Assembly: GCA_947503835.1 (NCBI GenBank)
Contig: CANNFM010000003.1
Coordinates: 1 to 64,000, forward strand
Length of the DNA stretch: 64,000 nucleotides
From: an uncultured Aquimarina sp.
GTDB taxonomy: Bacteria > Bacteroidota > Bacteroidia > Flavobacteriales > Flavobacteriaceae
Direction of reading: 5' to 3'
Shown here: positions 37,566-49,294 of the stretch, in pieces
Layout: every line of letters begins with the position of its first letter
Position numbering within the stretch: position 1 is the stretch's first letter
Notes under the pieces: generated by a model
What the model saw: the letters and a program-made list of their open reading frames with translations, nothing else
Told to the model about the DNA's origin: nothing
Databases searched by the model: none
Translations under genes and position numbers: made by a program

Positions 37566-38156
37566 ATGAATAATTTAGATTCAATTTGTGTGTTTTGCGG
37601 AAGCAGCGAAGGTAATGATACCAAAGTAATCTCTGAAGCATTTCTACTGGGAGAGAAGCTTGCGCAAAAAAACATCACCTTGGTGTATGGGGCTGCCAAA
37701 ATTGGAATTATGGGAGAAGTGGCTAAGGGTACCATGACACATAAAGGAAAAGTGATTGGTGTAATTCCAGAGTTTCTTAAATTGAAAGAAGTAGTTCATC
37801 AAGGGTTAAGTGAATTGATTACTACGAACAATATGCATGAAAGAAAAATGAAAATGCATGAGATTAGTGATGGGTTTATTACATTACCTGGAGGGTTTGG
37901 TACTTTAGAAGAGCTCTTCGAAATCATAACCTGGTCGCAACTGGGGTTGCATCAAAAACCAATCGGTCTTTTAAATATTGGCGGGTTTTATGATCACCTT
38001 TTGGGATTGTTAGAAAACATGGTGAGAAGAGGATTCTTAAAAATGGAAAATTATGAACTACTTCTTGTTGATGATGATATAGACCGTTTATTAGAAAAAA
38101 TGAAAACTTTTAAACCTGTGCAAGTGCCAAAATGGTTAAAACCAGAAAGAACATAA
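37566..38156 (+). CDS. LOG-family protein (TIGR00730, cytokinin-riboside-phosphate type)
   Basis: A 196-residue Rossmann-like protein with the LOG motif PGGFGTLEE (near residue 107) and an early VFCGSSEGND. LOG proteins release adenine-type bases from nucleoside monophosphates; the bacterial role outside plant-linked species is usually unknown. It follows prmC by 10 bases. Confidence 0.9.
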   Translation: MNNLDSICVFCGSSEGNDTKVISEAFLLGEKLAQKNITLVYGAAKIGIMGEVAKGTMTHKGKVIGVIPEFLKLKEVVHQGLSELITTNNMHERKMKMHEISDGFITLPGGFGTLEELFEIITWSQLGLHQKPIGLLNIGGFYDHLLGLLENMVRRGFLKMENYELLLVDDDIDRLLEKMKTFKPVQVPKWLKPERT

Positions 38157-38160
38157 ATTA

Positions 38161-38198
38161 ATTTACGAATTACAAATTACGAAGTTAGAATTACGATT
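38161..38198. repeat. Degenerate ATTACGA-word repeat
   Basis: Between the LOG-family gene and ligA the word ATTACGA or a near copy (TTTACGA, ATTACAA) recurs five times within 38 bases. A TTCTTC/GAAGAA hairpin follows at 38222-38237. It has the look of the short tandem-word repeats scattered in flavobacterial intergenic DNA. Confidence 0.55.
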
Positions 38199-38300
38199 TA
38201 TACAATAATTTTTAGTCTCTCTTCTTCAAAAGAAGAATGTTCCGATGTGAAGGTAGGGAGGGAAATCAACTTGTGTGAATAATTGAAAACTCGATTTTAA

Positions 38301-40981
<2,681 letters not shown>

Positions 40982-41110
40982 TTCGATTGAAAGTTGGTTA
41001 AGAACTTTTAATTGTTTTTAATTCCCTATATTGTGTTGAGAAAATCACACTATCTGTTTGCGGGTATTACTCAGAATTAATGAAGATTAATCCTTGAGTA
41101 TAAAAAAATA

Positions 41111-41806
41111 ATGAATGGAGAGAAATTACTAAAACTTGTTATTTCCTTTTTGATCATATCACAAGTACTTGGTTTCGTATTTAGAAATTATATAGTGTGC
41201 CTATATTCCAATATGATTCTCTCGGTACTAATTACTGTGCTTTACTTTGTAAGCACAAAAAGAGTAAGATTTTTTCATGTTATAGTTCTATTAACCTTTT
41301 TAATCGAAGAGTTAATAGTTTTTTTTACTATTAATGAAGTAATTGGGTTTCAGATGATAGGACATATTATAGCTTATTTCTTGCTTTTTTATTTTTTATA
41401 TTATAATCATAAATCATTTAAATATAACAGTAGAGATGTATTTACATTAGTGCTAGGTAGTTCTTTGTACACCCTGATTTTTTTTATGGCATACGTATCT
41501 ATAAAAGATCAAATGGGGGAGTTGTATCTGTTAGGTTTTCTTAATTTATTATTATTGTATATTTTGCTAATAGTAGGAGCAATGCACTATATAAATATAC
41601 GATCAGAAAAATCGCTTTGGTTTTTTTTGTCGATGCTAAATTTTGCGTTTAGTGACTTCATGTTATTGTTGGATAAATTTTATTTGCAATCGCAAGAATT
41701 AAAGGTGTTGATGCTAATATGTGAACCCTTAGCTGTTGTTTTTTTAGTCAATTATATGATCACAAAATCTCTAACGCTTAAATCAGAAGAATTTGAAGGT
41801 TTTTAA
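41111..41806 (+). CDS. YhhN-like membrane protein, array copy 2
   Basis: A 231-residue relative of the preceding gene with the same pattern of about eight helices. The position of the first conserved Asp reads LIEELIVFF (Asp lost, Glu next to it) while the late SDFMLLLDKF keeps its Asp. The HYINIRSEKSLWFFLSMLNFAFSD stretch is almost the same as in copy 1, showing common origin. It starts after a 130-base spacer and ends in EFEGF, close to the tails of the following copies. Confidence 0.65.
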   Translation: MNGEKLLKLVISFLIISQVLGFVFRNYIVCLYSNMILSVLITVLYFVSTKRVRFFHVIVLLTFLIEELIVFFTINEVIGFQMIGHIIAYFLLFYFLYYNHKSFKYNSRDVFTLVLGSSLYTLIFFMAYVSIKDQMGELYLLGFLNLLLLYILLIVGAMHYINIRSEKSLWFFLSMLNFAFSDFMLLLDKFYLQSQELKVLMLICEPLAVVFLVNYMITKSLTLKSEEFEGF

Positions 41807-41820
41807 TTAAAAATACATAT

Positions 41821-42516
41821 TTGAGAATAAGAAAGTTTACATACTGGTTATTTTACTTCACAGGTCTGTTAACCTTGTTGGCTTCTATTTTTAATAGTAG
41901 TATGATTATCTATTTTAAACCACCTGTAATTATAGCTCTTGGGTTGCTTTATATTGCAAATGCAGAACATAAGAACTATTTAGTTTTGATTAGCCTATTG
42001 TTGAGTTTAGTTTGTGAAGTACTGTTCTTACGAGACTATTTGGGGAATTTTGAAATTTTAAATATTTTACTTTCCATATATTATGCTCTTAATATTTTTA
42101 TCCTATGGAAAAGTTTGCAGTTAATTAAGATTAGCTTAAAAAAGGTGTTTACATTGCAGTTGGTGATATCAATGGTTTTAATTGCTTATGTTTTATTTTC
42201 GGTTGCACAATTGATTTTGCCTCGCGTTAATAATCATGTTTTAGTTCTTGTGATGCTTATTTTTTGTTTTGCTTTATTTATAGGGGTTTGTTACTATATT
42301 TATTTAAACAGTAAAACTGTAGTTAGTTATTCTTTAATGGTAGCTGCATCTTGTTTTCTAATTGTTAATATTGTTGCAGCTCTAAATAGGTTATATGTTT
42401 CTATAGATATATTTTTCGTAATTACTACTCTTTTGCAGATTTTTGGGCAGTTCTTTTTAATAAAATTTTTTATGGAACAGCATAAACTGGTGGCAAATGA
42501 AGAAGACTATTTTTAA
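41821..42516 (+). CDS. YhhN-like membrane protein, array copy 3
   Basis: A 231-residue membrane protein starting from a TTG 15 bases behind copy 2. The first Asp site reads LVCEVLFL and the second FLIVNIVAALNRLYV, so both conserved acids are lost in the exact place although helix order and size are as in the other copies. Tail ends in EEDYF. Enzyme activity of the YhhN type is doubtful. Confidence 0.6.
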   Translation: MRIRKFTYWLFYFTGLLTLLASIFNSSMIIYFKPPVIIALGLLYIANAEHKNYLVLISLLLSLVCEVLFLRDYLGNFEILNILLSIYYALNIFILWKSLQLIKISLKKVFTLQLVISMVLIAYVLFSVAQLILPRVNNHVLVLVMLIFCFALFIGVCYYIYLNSKTVVSYSLMVAASCFLIVNIVAALNRLYVSIDIFFVITTLLQIFGQFFLIKFFMEQHKLVANEEDYF

Positions 42517-42569
42517 AACCTTACATGTTTTATATTGATGATTTTTATTTTGTTAATTATTAAAATTTA

Positions 42570-43274
42570 TTGAAAAAAATAAACATTACATATTTATTAT
42601 TCTACTGTGCTTTTGCGATAGTGGTTTTTATAGCTATTTTTTTAGATAAATGGTTGTTGGTATATAGTAAACCAATTGTTCCTATGTCTCTTATTGTACT
42701 ATATTTAGTACATGTCAAAAAAGTCAATCTTTTATTTCCTTTGAGTATGCTTGTGATTGCTATCACTGATATTTTTAATTATATTGATTTTATAAGATAT
42801 TACGATAGTATCGCTTTACTGATCTCATCATTCTATGTGCTATGTATTTTTTTATTGAGAGACTACATTGTTAAGGATGATATTAAGCTTAATAGAATAG
42901 TGTCGCTGCCAGTAGTTGTAAGTACGATTTTGATTACTTATTTAATATATACTATTACAGAATTAGCTTTACCAAAAGTTGGAAACTCACTGGGGTCGGT
43001 CGCTATAATAGTTATAAGTGTTCTTTTGTTTGTTGCTGTTAGTTTCTTTATTTATGTAGCCGATAGATACGAAAAATCAATTTATTTATTTATAGCTGCG
43101 TGTTGTACATTATTTGTGGATGCACTATTAGCTATAAATGAATTGTATTATTATACAAGGGTATTTACTATTCTTATTAATATTGCAGAAATTGCCGGCC
43201 TCTATTTTTTTACTAGCTTTTTTATTGAAACCAAGAACAGAGATATGGAGCTAAAGGAAGAGGTGTATTTTTAA
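42570..43274 (+). CDS. YhhN-like membrane protein, array copy 4
   Basis: A 234-residue membrane protein with a TTG start (MKKINITYLL). The first site reads AITDIFNYID and the second CTLFVDALLAINELYYY, both with an Asp though in altered surroundings. It is clearly closest to copy 5; about half or more of the residues agree by eye, including PLSM, RYEKSIY and NELYYY. Tail ends KEEVYF. Confidence 0.6.
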   Translation: MKKINITYLLFYCAFAIVVFIAIFLDKWLLVYSKPIVPMSLIVLYLVHVKKVNLLFPLSMLVIAITDIFNYIDFIRYYDSIALLISSFYVLCIFLLRDYIVKDDIKLNRIVSLPVVVSTILITYLIYTITELALPKVGNSLGSVAIIVISVLLFVAVSFFIYVADRYEKSIYLFIAACCTLFVDALLAINELYYYTRVFTILINIAEIAGLYFFTSFFIETKNRDMELKEEVYF

Positions 43275-43339
43275 TAATAAGTACGTTTTATTTGTGGATT
43301 TGTGTTTTGCCGATTCTATGTCATAATTTTTAAAGTTTC

Positions 43340-44044
43340 TTGAAAAAAAATACCATACCATACTTGTCTTTCTTCCTTATTTTTTTGACCGTTATTTGCG
43401 TGGCAGTTTTTTTTGATAAAAAACTACTTTTGTATAGTAAACCTTTTATAGTCATACCTCTTATAGTTTTGTATGTTCAGTCGGTTGAAAAGGTTAATGT
43501 TTTGTTTCCTTTAAGTATGATTGCAATTACAGTAACTAATATTTTTGTGTATATCGATTTTGTAAAATATTACGATGTTATAGCATTTCTTATTAGTATA
43601 TATTACCTGTTAAGTGTGTTTTTGTTAAAAAGGTTTATAAAAAAAGATGATATAAGATTACATACATTAATTTCACCACAGTCGATAATAAGTATAGTTT
43701 TAATCATATATCTAATACTGTCTATTTCAGAAATAGCTTTGCCGGCCATTAGCAGTTCATTGATTGGCGTCGTTGTAGTTTTGTTAAGTATGTTTTTGTT
43801 CTTTGTCGTTAGCTTTTTTATTTATATTTCTAATAGATATGAGAAATCAATATATGTCTTTATATCTGCTTGTTGTGCATTGTTTGTGAATGCTCTTCTT
43901 GGTATAAATGAACTGTACTATTATTCTAAAGTATTTACTGTTCTTATTAATATTGCAGAAATATCGAGCCTCTATTTTTTTACTAGGTTTTTTGTGGAAA
44001 CAAAACTTATAAATAAAGAGCTTTCAAATAGAAAATATTTTTAG
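43340..44044 (+). CDS. YhhN-like membrane protein, array copy 5
   Basis: A 234-residue membrane protein with a TTG start, the sister of copy 4 (YSKPFI, VLFPLSM, RYEKSIYVFISACC, NELYYYSKVFTVLINIAEI shared). Both conserved acid sites have changed to Asn (TVTNIFVYID, LFVNALLGIN), so it is the least likely to be an enzyme. Tail ends NRKYF. Copies 4 and 5 arose from a late duplication. Confidence 0.6.
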   Translation: MKKNTIPYLSFFLIFLTVICVAVFFDKKLLLYSKPFIVIPLIVLYVQSVEKVNVLFPLSMIAITVTNIFVYIDFVKYYDVIAFLISIYYLLSVFLLKRFIKKDDIRLHTLISPQSIISIVLIIYLILSISEIALPAISSSLIGVVVVLLSMFLFFVVSFFIYISNRYEKSIYVFISACCALFVNALLGINELYYYSKVFTVLINIAEISSLYFFTRFFVETKLINKELSNRKYF

Positions 44045-44067
44045 AGTTTAGTTTAATGAAATAATAA

Positions 44068-44316
44068 CGGTTACAACCAGTTATTTATACTTTATATTCT
44101 TGTCAATTTTGTTCTTTATTTAAACAATTAATAAAAATTTTCTTTTCTTCTAAGTTTGAAAATCTTGAAGAAAAATTAGTAGATTGTTTATATCGTGTTG
44201 GAATTCAGGTGATTCCTTTAAGTTATGTGACTTGGTATTTTGATGAAAATATTAAAGAAAGGTTAGCAACTAGGATAAGTAATCTTGGACACAGTAATTT
44301 TTCTGTTTATTCTTGA
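44068..44316 (+). pseudogene. Orphan reading frame, possible gene remnant
   Basis: Between array copy 5 and the next gene a frame stays open for 82 codons from 44068 to the stop at 44314-44316 but contains no ATG, GTG or TTG near its beginning. The second half (FENLEEKLVDCLYRVGIQVI ... LGHSNFSVYS) has normal protein-like composition with W, Y and charged residues. The first half includes CQFC. It could be the tail of a gene lost by deletion. No family recognised; it could also be chance. Confidence 0.3.
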
Positions 44317-44380
44317 AGCTGTCAAGGTGATTTTAAATTGTAAAATAGCTACATTTGTGGCTTCTTAATCTTTTTTATAA

Positions 44381-44902
44381 ATGATTTTAAAGGGTCTTAA
44401 AAGAAATGCAATAAAAAAAAGTATTGATACTCATTTGAAGAGAAGAGATTCTTCTTCTCAGGATATTTCTACCCTTACAACCCTTGCAATACTTGTTGAC
44501 GCATCGTATTCAATTAATATACAGTCGATAATAAAGTTGGCAAATGAATTAGGAGTTGCACGAGAAAATTTAAAAATAATAGGGTACAAAGAAGATAAAG
44601 ATATTGAAGATGATAAGGATGTTATCTTTTATAATGATAAAAGTTTTGCAGTTAATGGGTCAATAAAGAATGGAGTGTTGCAAGATTTTATACGTAAAGA
44701 TTATGATGTATTGATCAACTTTTATGAGGAAGGTAAGCTCGAGTTGAATTATGTTGCCATTGCTTCTAAAGCAAAGCTAAAAATTGGTTTTGCAGAGGTA
44801 GATAATCGAATAAATGATTTGATTATAGGGGATACAACAAATGATACCAATCTCTTTATATCAGAACTTAAGAAATATTTAAAAATTTTACAGATTATAT
44901 AG
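44381..44902 (+). CDS. DUF6913-like protein upstream of dapA
   Basis: A 173-residue cytoplasmic protein with an alternating strand-helix layout (LAILVDASYSINIQSIIKLANELGV; KDYDVLINFYEEGKLELNYVAIASKAKLKIGF). It resembles the DUF6913 family, a frequent neighbour of dapA in flavobacteria. It ends 1 base before dapA begins, so the pair is co-translated. Function unknown. Confidence 0.75.
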   Translation: MILKGLKRNAIKKSIDTHLKRRDSSSQDISTLTTLAILVDASYSINIQSIIKLANELGVARENLKIIGYKEDKDIEDDKDVIFYNDKSFAVNGSIKNGVLQDFIRKDYDVLINFYEEGKLELNYVAIASKAKLKIGFAEVDNRINDLIIGDTTNDTNLFISELKKYLKILQII

Positions 44903-44903
44903 T

Positions 44904-45776
44904 ATGAGTGGTTTTCTTAGAGGGACAGGTGTGGCATTAGCTACTCCATTTAATAAAGATGGTTCTATAGATTATCAAGGAGTTACATCACTAGTGAATC
45001 ATTGTGTCGAAGGTAATGTAGAATATCTGGTGGTATTAGGTACTACTGCAGAATCGGTTACACTTTCTAAAGAGGAGAAAAAAAAATTAGTAGCGCATAT
45101 CGTAGATGTAAATGATAAAAGATTGCCTTTGGTGATAGGGATCGGGGGTAATAATACTGCTGCTATCCTTAAAGAAATAGAAGAAACTGATTTGTCAGGT
45201 TTTGATGCTATACTTTCGGTAGTGCCAATGTATAATAGACCAAATCAAGAAGGTATTTATCAGCATTACAAAACAATAAACGATCATACTCCTATCCCTG
45301 TTATATTGTATAATGTTCCTTCGAGAACAGGAACTAACATGACGGCAAATACAACATTGCGTTTAGCGCAATTAGATAAAATAGTTGGAATCAAAGAAGC
45401 AGTTGGGGATTTTACTCAAGTATTGAAAATTATTAAAGATAAACCCAAAGGTTTTTTAGTTGTTTCTGGAGACGATACATTAGCATTGCCAGCGGTAGCT
45501 GCTGGAGGAGATGGAGTGATTAGTGTTATAGGTCAGGGTTTTCCTCAAGAATTTTCAGAGATGATTAGATTGGGATTGTCCGGTGAAACTGAAAAAGCAT
45601 TTAATATACTGTATACACTTTTACCAATTATAGAGTATGCTTTTGAAGAAGGAAATCCTGCAGGGATAAAGAATATTTTGAAGGTAAAAGGTATTTGTGA
45701 AGATAATCTTCGTTTGCCATTAATACCTGTTTCTCAGGATTTAGCAAAAAAAATAAAAGCATTTATTGAAAATTAA
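44904..45776 (+). CDS. dapA: 4-hydroxy-tetrahydrodipicolinate synthase
   Basis: DapA condenses pyruvate with aspartate semialdehyde in lysine/diaminopimelate synthesis. The 290-residue TIM barrel shows GTTAESVTL, the Schiff-base Lys164 in GIKEAVGD, and Tyr136 in LYNVPSRTG. It feeds the route completed by dapF (25785). Confidence 0.97.
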   Translation: MSGFLRGTGVALATPFNKDGSIDYQGVTSLVNHCVEGNVEYLVVLGTTAESVTLSKEEKKKLVAHIVDVNDKRLPLVIGIGGNNTAAILKEIEETDLSGFDAILSVVPMYNRPNQEGIYQHYKTINDHTPIPVILYNVPSRTGTNMTANTTLRLAQLDKIVGIKEAVGDFTQVLKIIKDKPKGFLVVSGDDTLALPAVAAGGDGVISVIGQGFPQEFSEMIRLGLSGETEKAFNILYTLLPIIEYAFEEGNPAGIKNILKVKGICEDNLRLPLIPVSQDLAKKIKAFIEN

Positions 45777-45791
45777 TAGTTTTCAAACTTC

Positions 45792-46724
45792 ATGGCTAAA
45801 AAAATAAAAGACCCGGGAATAGGAAAATCATCAAATAAACACGCAAAGCGTTTTATTAATTCTGATGGTTCTTTTAATATTACGCATGTTAATAGGCCTA
45901 GTTCTCTATCAGAAAGTTATGAATACCTAATAAGTATCAGTTGGTGGAAATTCTTTTTATGGGTTGTGCTAGGGTTTACTTTAATCAATGCCTTGTTTGC
46001 AGTTATTTACACCATTCTGGGTATATCTAATATTATAGAGCCAACCGGAAGTGTTTTTACCGATTTTCTTAATGCCTTCTTTTTTTCGGCGCAAACAATA
46101 ACTACAGTAGGTTACGGGGCTATGGCTCCTAAAGGAATGTTATTTGGTATTATATCGTCATTCGAAGCCATGATAGGGTTGCTTAGCTTTTCTTTTATCA
46201 CGGGATTGTTATACGGGAGGTTTTCAAGGCCTAGAGCAAACATTAGATTTAGTAGTAGTATGCTTCTAAAAAAGCATAATGGGGTAGATTCGATTATGTT
46301 TAGACTAATGAGTAAAAGTGCAAACGTCATGATTCATCCCAAAATAGAAGCTACGCTTACTTTGTCTCAAGAAGATGAAAATGAAAAATATGTCAATAGT
46401 TTTTATAAACTTAAATTAGAACGTAATTCGATTACGTATCTTCCCACTACATGGACTATTGTTCATGCAATAGACGAATCAAGTCCGTTACAAGAGTTTG
46501 ATAGAGGAATGTTGTCGCAATTAAATGGGGAAGTATTGATATTGGTCAGTTATTATGATGAGTCTTTTAACCAGGAGGTCCATCAAGTTCATTCATATGT
46601 GTTAAAAAACATTAAAGAAGGTCATGGTTTTGTTCCTGCATTCTATTATGATGATAATGGCTATACTATTCTTGATCATAATAAATTGGATAAAACATAT
46701 ACTAATCAGCCAGATAAGTCATAA
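45792..46724 (+). CDS. Inward-rectifier (Kir-type) potassium channel
   Basis: A 310-residue channel with two membrane helices (about residues 51-75 and 112-140), the pore filter TVGYG at 105-109 and a C-terminal immunoglobulin-like cytoplasmic domain (HNGVDSIMFRLMSKSANVMIHPKIEATL) as in bacterial KirBac. It lets K+ across the inner membrane. It lies between dapA and bamD and starts 15 bases behind dapA. Confidence 0.92.
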   Translation: MAKKIKDPGIGKSSNKHAKRFINSDGSFNITHVNRPSSLSESYEYLISISWWKFFLWVVLGFTLINALFAVIYTILGISNIIEPTGSVFTDFLNAFFFSAQTITTVGYGAMAPKGMLFGIISSFEAMIGLLSFSFITGLLYGRFSRPRANIRFSSSMLLKKHNGVDSIMFRLMSKSANVMIHPKIEATLTLSQEDENEKYVNSFYKLKLERNSITYLPTTWTIVHAIDESSPLQEFDRGMLSQLNGEVLILVSYYDESFNQEVHQVHSYVLKNIKEGHGFVPAFYYDDNGYTILDHNKLDKTYTNQPDKS

Positions 46725-46890
46725 AGTTTCTTTTTTTTGAATGTATATATGATGTATTCTGCAACAACCTTTCAAATGTATAGTTATTAAAGTGTTCTAA
46801 AGTCAATCGTATTTTGAAGTTATTTTTGTCATATTTATCTAACGATTAAATGGGGATAAATAAAGACAGGCGAATTGATGGGCTAAAGTT

Positions 46891-46920
46891 TTTGTAATAC
46901 CGCAGAAATGCATATTTTTG
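46891..46920 (+). promoter_or_regulatory. Promoter of the bamD operon
   Basis: TTTG (46891-46894) and TATTTTTG (46913-46920) are separated by 18 bases, matching both boxes of the Bacteroidota consensus (TTTG, then TAnnTTTG). It is the best two-part promoter in the window and lies about 20 bases before the bamD ATG. Confidence 0.75.
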
Positions 46921-46938
46921 CACGATGTTTTTTAAGCT

Positions 46939-47742
46939 ATGAAGAGATTATTGTATTTACTAATTTTTGTGTTAACCTTTGGATCGTGTAGTGAGTACCA
47001 AAAAGTACTTAGGAATGATGATCTTTCTCCTAAATATAAAATGGCCGAAGGGTTGTATAAAGAGGGTAAGTATAAAAAAGCATTAAGGATTTTTGAACAA
47101 ATCGTTCCGCAGTATAGAGGTAAGCCTCAAGCCGAAAGAATAATGTACTATTATTCAGATACATATTACCAATTAGAAGATTATTACCTGGCTGGATATC
47201 AGTTTGAGAGATTTGTAAAATCGTATCCTAACAGTGATAAAAAAGAAGAAGCAGCATTTAAAAGTGCAAAAAGTTATTACCAGCTATCTCCTAGGTATAG
47301 TTTGGATCAGACCGAGACAACCACAGCTATAGAAAAGTTGCAGTCGTTTATCAACACATTTTCAGAAAGTGAAAGGTTAGCAGAGGCTAATACTTTAGTT
47401 GCCGAACTTAGAGAGAAAAAAGAAAGAAAGGCATACGAGATAGCCAAGCAATATCACCATAGACAAAATTATAAAGTAGCTATTTCGACTTTTGATAATT
47501 ATCTGGTAGACTATCCTGGGTCACCTTACAGAGAAAAAGTGTTATATTACAAATTAGAATCTGAATATCTTTTAGCTATTGGTAGTTATGAGGATTTAGT
47601 GAAAGAACGTCTTGAAATCACTCAAGGATATTATAATAATTATAAAAAGTATTATAAATCGGGCGAGTATACAGAGAAAGCAGAAAAAATAGCAGAGGAT
47701 ATAAAGTCACGATTAGAACAATATAAACAGAAAATAAAGTAG
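46939..47742 (+). CDS. bamD: Outer-membrane assembly factor BamD
   Basis: A lipoprotein (lipobox FGSC, Cys17) of 267 residues with TPR-like repeats (YKMAEGLYKEGKYKKALRIFEQI; DYYLAGYQFERFVKSYPN). BamD is the essential helper of BamA in folding outer-membrane barrels. It starts the bamD-rpoZ-coaBC-DUF4835 run. Confidence 0.93.
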   Translation: MKRLLYLLIFVLTFGSCSEYQKVLRNDDLSPKYKMAEGLYKEGKYKKALRIFEQIVPQYRGKPQAERIMYYYSDTYYQLEDYYLAGYQFERFVKSYPNSDKKEEAAFKSAKSYYQLSPRYSLDQTETTTAIEKLQSFINTFSESERLAEANTLVAELREKKERKAYEIAKQYHHRQNYKVAISTFDNYLVDYPGSPYREKVLYYKLESEYLLAIGSYEDLVKERLEITQGYYNNYKKYYKSGEYTEKAEKIAEDIKSRLEQYKQKIK

Positions 47743-47745
47743 AAG

Positions 47746-48078
47746 ATGGATTTGAAAAAAAGTAATGCTCCGGTAAATACTACTACAATTGATAAAAACC
47801 GTATCGATCAACCAACAGATAATATATACGAAGCGATTTCTATAATATCTAAAAGAGCAACTCAGATTAATACGGATATTAAAAAAGAACTTCTTGAAAA
47901 ATTAGATGAATTTGCTACGTATAATGATAGCTTAGAAGAAATCTTTGAAAATAAAGAGCAAATAGAAGTTTCTAAATTCTATGAGAGATTACCAAAACCA
48001 CACGCCTTAGCGGTACAAGAATGGTTAGAGGATAAAATCTATCATAGAAATACAAAAACGGACACAGAATCTTTATAA
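47746..48078 (+). CDS. rpoZ: RNA polymerase omega-like subunit
   Basis: A 110-residue protein with the omega pattern NIYEAISIISKRATQIN and the acidic helix behind it; Bacteroidota omega is longer than that of E. coli and followed by a variable tail. It stabilises RNA polymerase. It starts 3 bases behind bamD and ends 4 bases before coaBC. The rpoZ-coaBC pair is common in bacteria. Confidence 0.85.
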   Translation: MDLKKSNAPVNTTTIDKNRIDQPTDNIYEAISIISKRATQINTDIKKELLEKLDEFATYNDSLEEIFENKEQIEVSKFYERLPKPHALAVQEWLEDKIYHRNTKTDTESL

Positions 48079-48082
48079 ATCT

Positions 48083-49294
48083 ATGTCTGTTTTAAGCGGT
48101 AAAAAAATTTTAATAGGTGTCACCGCTGGTATTGCTGCATACAAGATAGCAGGTTTAGTGCGTTTATTCATTAAAGTTGGTACCGAAGTAAAAGTAGTAA
48201 TGACACCTGCATCCAAAGATTTTATAACACCGCTTACATTATCTACACTATCCAAAAACCCAGTACATTCATCTTTTTATGACCAAGAAGATGAAAATGC
48301 AGTCTGGAATAACCATGTAGATCTGGGATTGTGGGCAGATTTTATGATTATTGCCCCGGCTACAGCCAATACATTATCCAAAATGGCAACAGGTAATAGT
48401 GATAATTTGTTGCTTGCTACTTACTTATCTGCAAAATGCCCAGTGTATTTCGCTCCGGCAATGGATCTGGATATGTATAAACACCCTTCTACGCACGAAA
48501 CTTTTAAGAAATTACAAGAATTTGGCAATATCATGATTCCGGCAGAATCAGGAGAACTGGCAAGTGGTTTAGTGGGTCAAGGTCGTATGGCAGAGCCAGA
48601 AGCTATTGTTGATTTCGTAGAGAAGGATATTGTAAGTAAACTTCCGTTAAAAGGACAAAGAGTATTGATTACTGCTGGCCCAACCTACGAAGCAATTGAC
48701 CCGGTTAGGTTTATTGGAAATCATTCTAGTGGTAGAATGGGGATCGAACTAGCATGTGCAGCCGCAAATCTGGGAGCACAGGTGGATCTGATTTTAGGCC
48801 CATCATCACTTAAAGTTGATCATAGCTTTGTTAATGTGATTAATGTTGTTAGTGCAAAAGATATGTATCATGCCGTAGTTTCTAATTATAATAATTGCGA
48901 TATTGCAATTGCATCAGCTGCAGTGGCCGACTATAGGCCTAAACATGTATCTGATCAAAAGATTAAAAAAGCAGACACTGCGTTTTCGATAGATTTAGAG
49001 AGAACACAAGATATTCTTAAATGGATGGGAGTCGAAAAGAAAAATCAATTTTTGGTTGGCTTTGCTTTAGAAACAGATAATGAAGAAGAAAATGCTAAAA
49101 ATAAACTAAAAAATAAAAATTTAGATTTAATAGTTCTAAATTCTCTTAATGACAAAGGAGCAGGTTTCAAAGGAAAGACAAATAAAGTAAGTTTGATTAA
49201 TCATAAATTTGAGATTAAAGCGTTTGAACTAAAAACTAAAGCAGCAGTTGCTCAAGATATATTCAACGAAATTAATACGCTAAGAAATGTATAG
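48083..49294 (+). CDS. coaBC: Bifunctional phosphopantothenoylcysteine decarboxylase/synthetase
   Basis: CoaBC joins cysteine to phosphopantothenate and decarboxylates the product in CoA synthesis. The N-terminal CoaC flavoprotein has GVTAGIAAYK and PAMDLDMYKHP; the C-terminal CoaB begins near residue 190 with RVLITAGPTYEAIDPVRFIGNHSSG. 403 residues, normal. CoaE, a later step, is at 54875. Confidence 0.96.
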   Translation: MSVLSGKKILIGVTAGIAAYKIAGLVRLFIKVGTEVKVVMTPASKDFITPLTLSTLSKNPVHSSFYDQEDENAVWNNHVDLGLWADFMIIAPATANTLSKMATGNSDNLLLATYLSAKCPVYFAPAMDLDMYKHPSTHETFKKLQEFGNIMIPAESGELASGLVGQGRMAEPEAIVDFVEKDIVSKLPLKGQRVLITAGPTYEAIDPVRFIGNHSSGRMGIELACAAANLGAQVDLILGPSSLKVDHSFVNVINVVSAKDMYHAVVSNYNNCDIAIASAAVADYRPKHVSDQKIKKADTAFSIDLERTQDILKWMGVEKKNQFLVGFALETDNEEENAKNKLKNKNLDLIVLNSLNDKGAGFKGKTNKVSLINHKFEIKAFELKTKAAVAQDIFNEINTLRNV

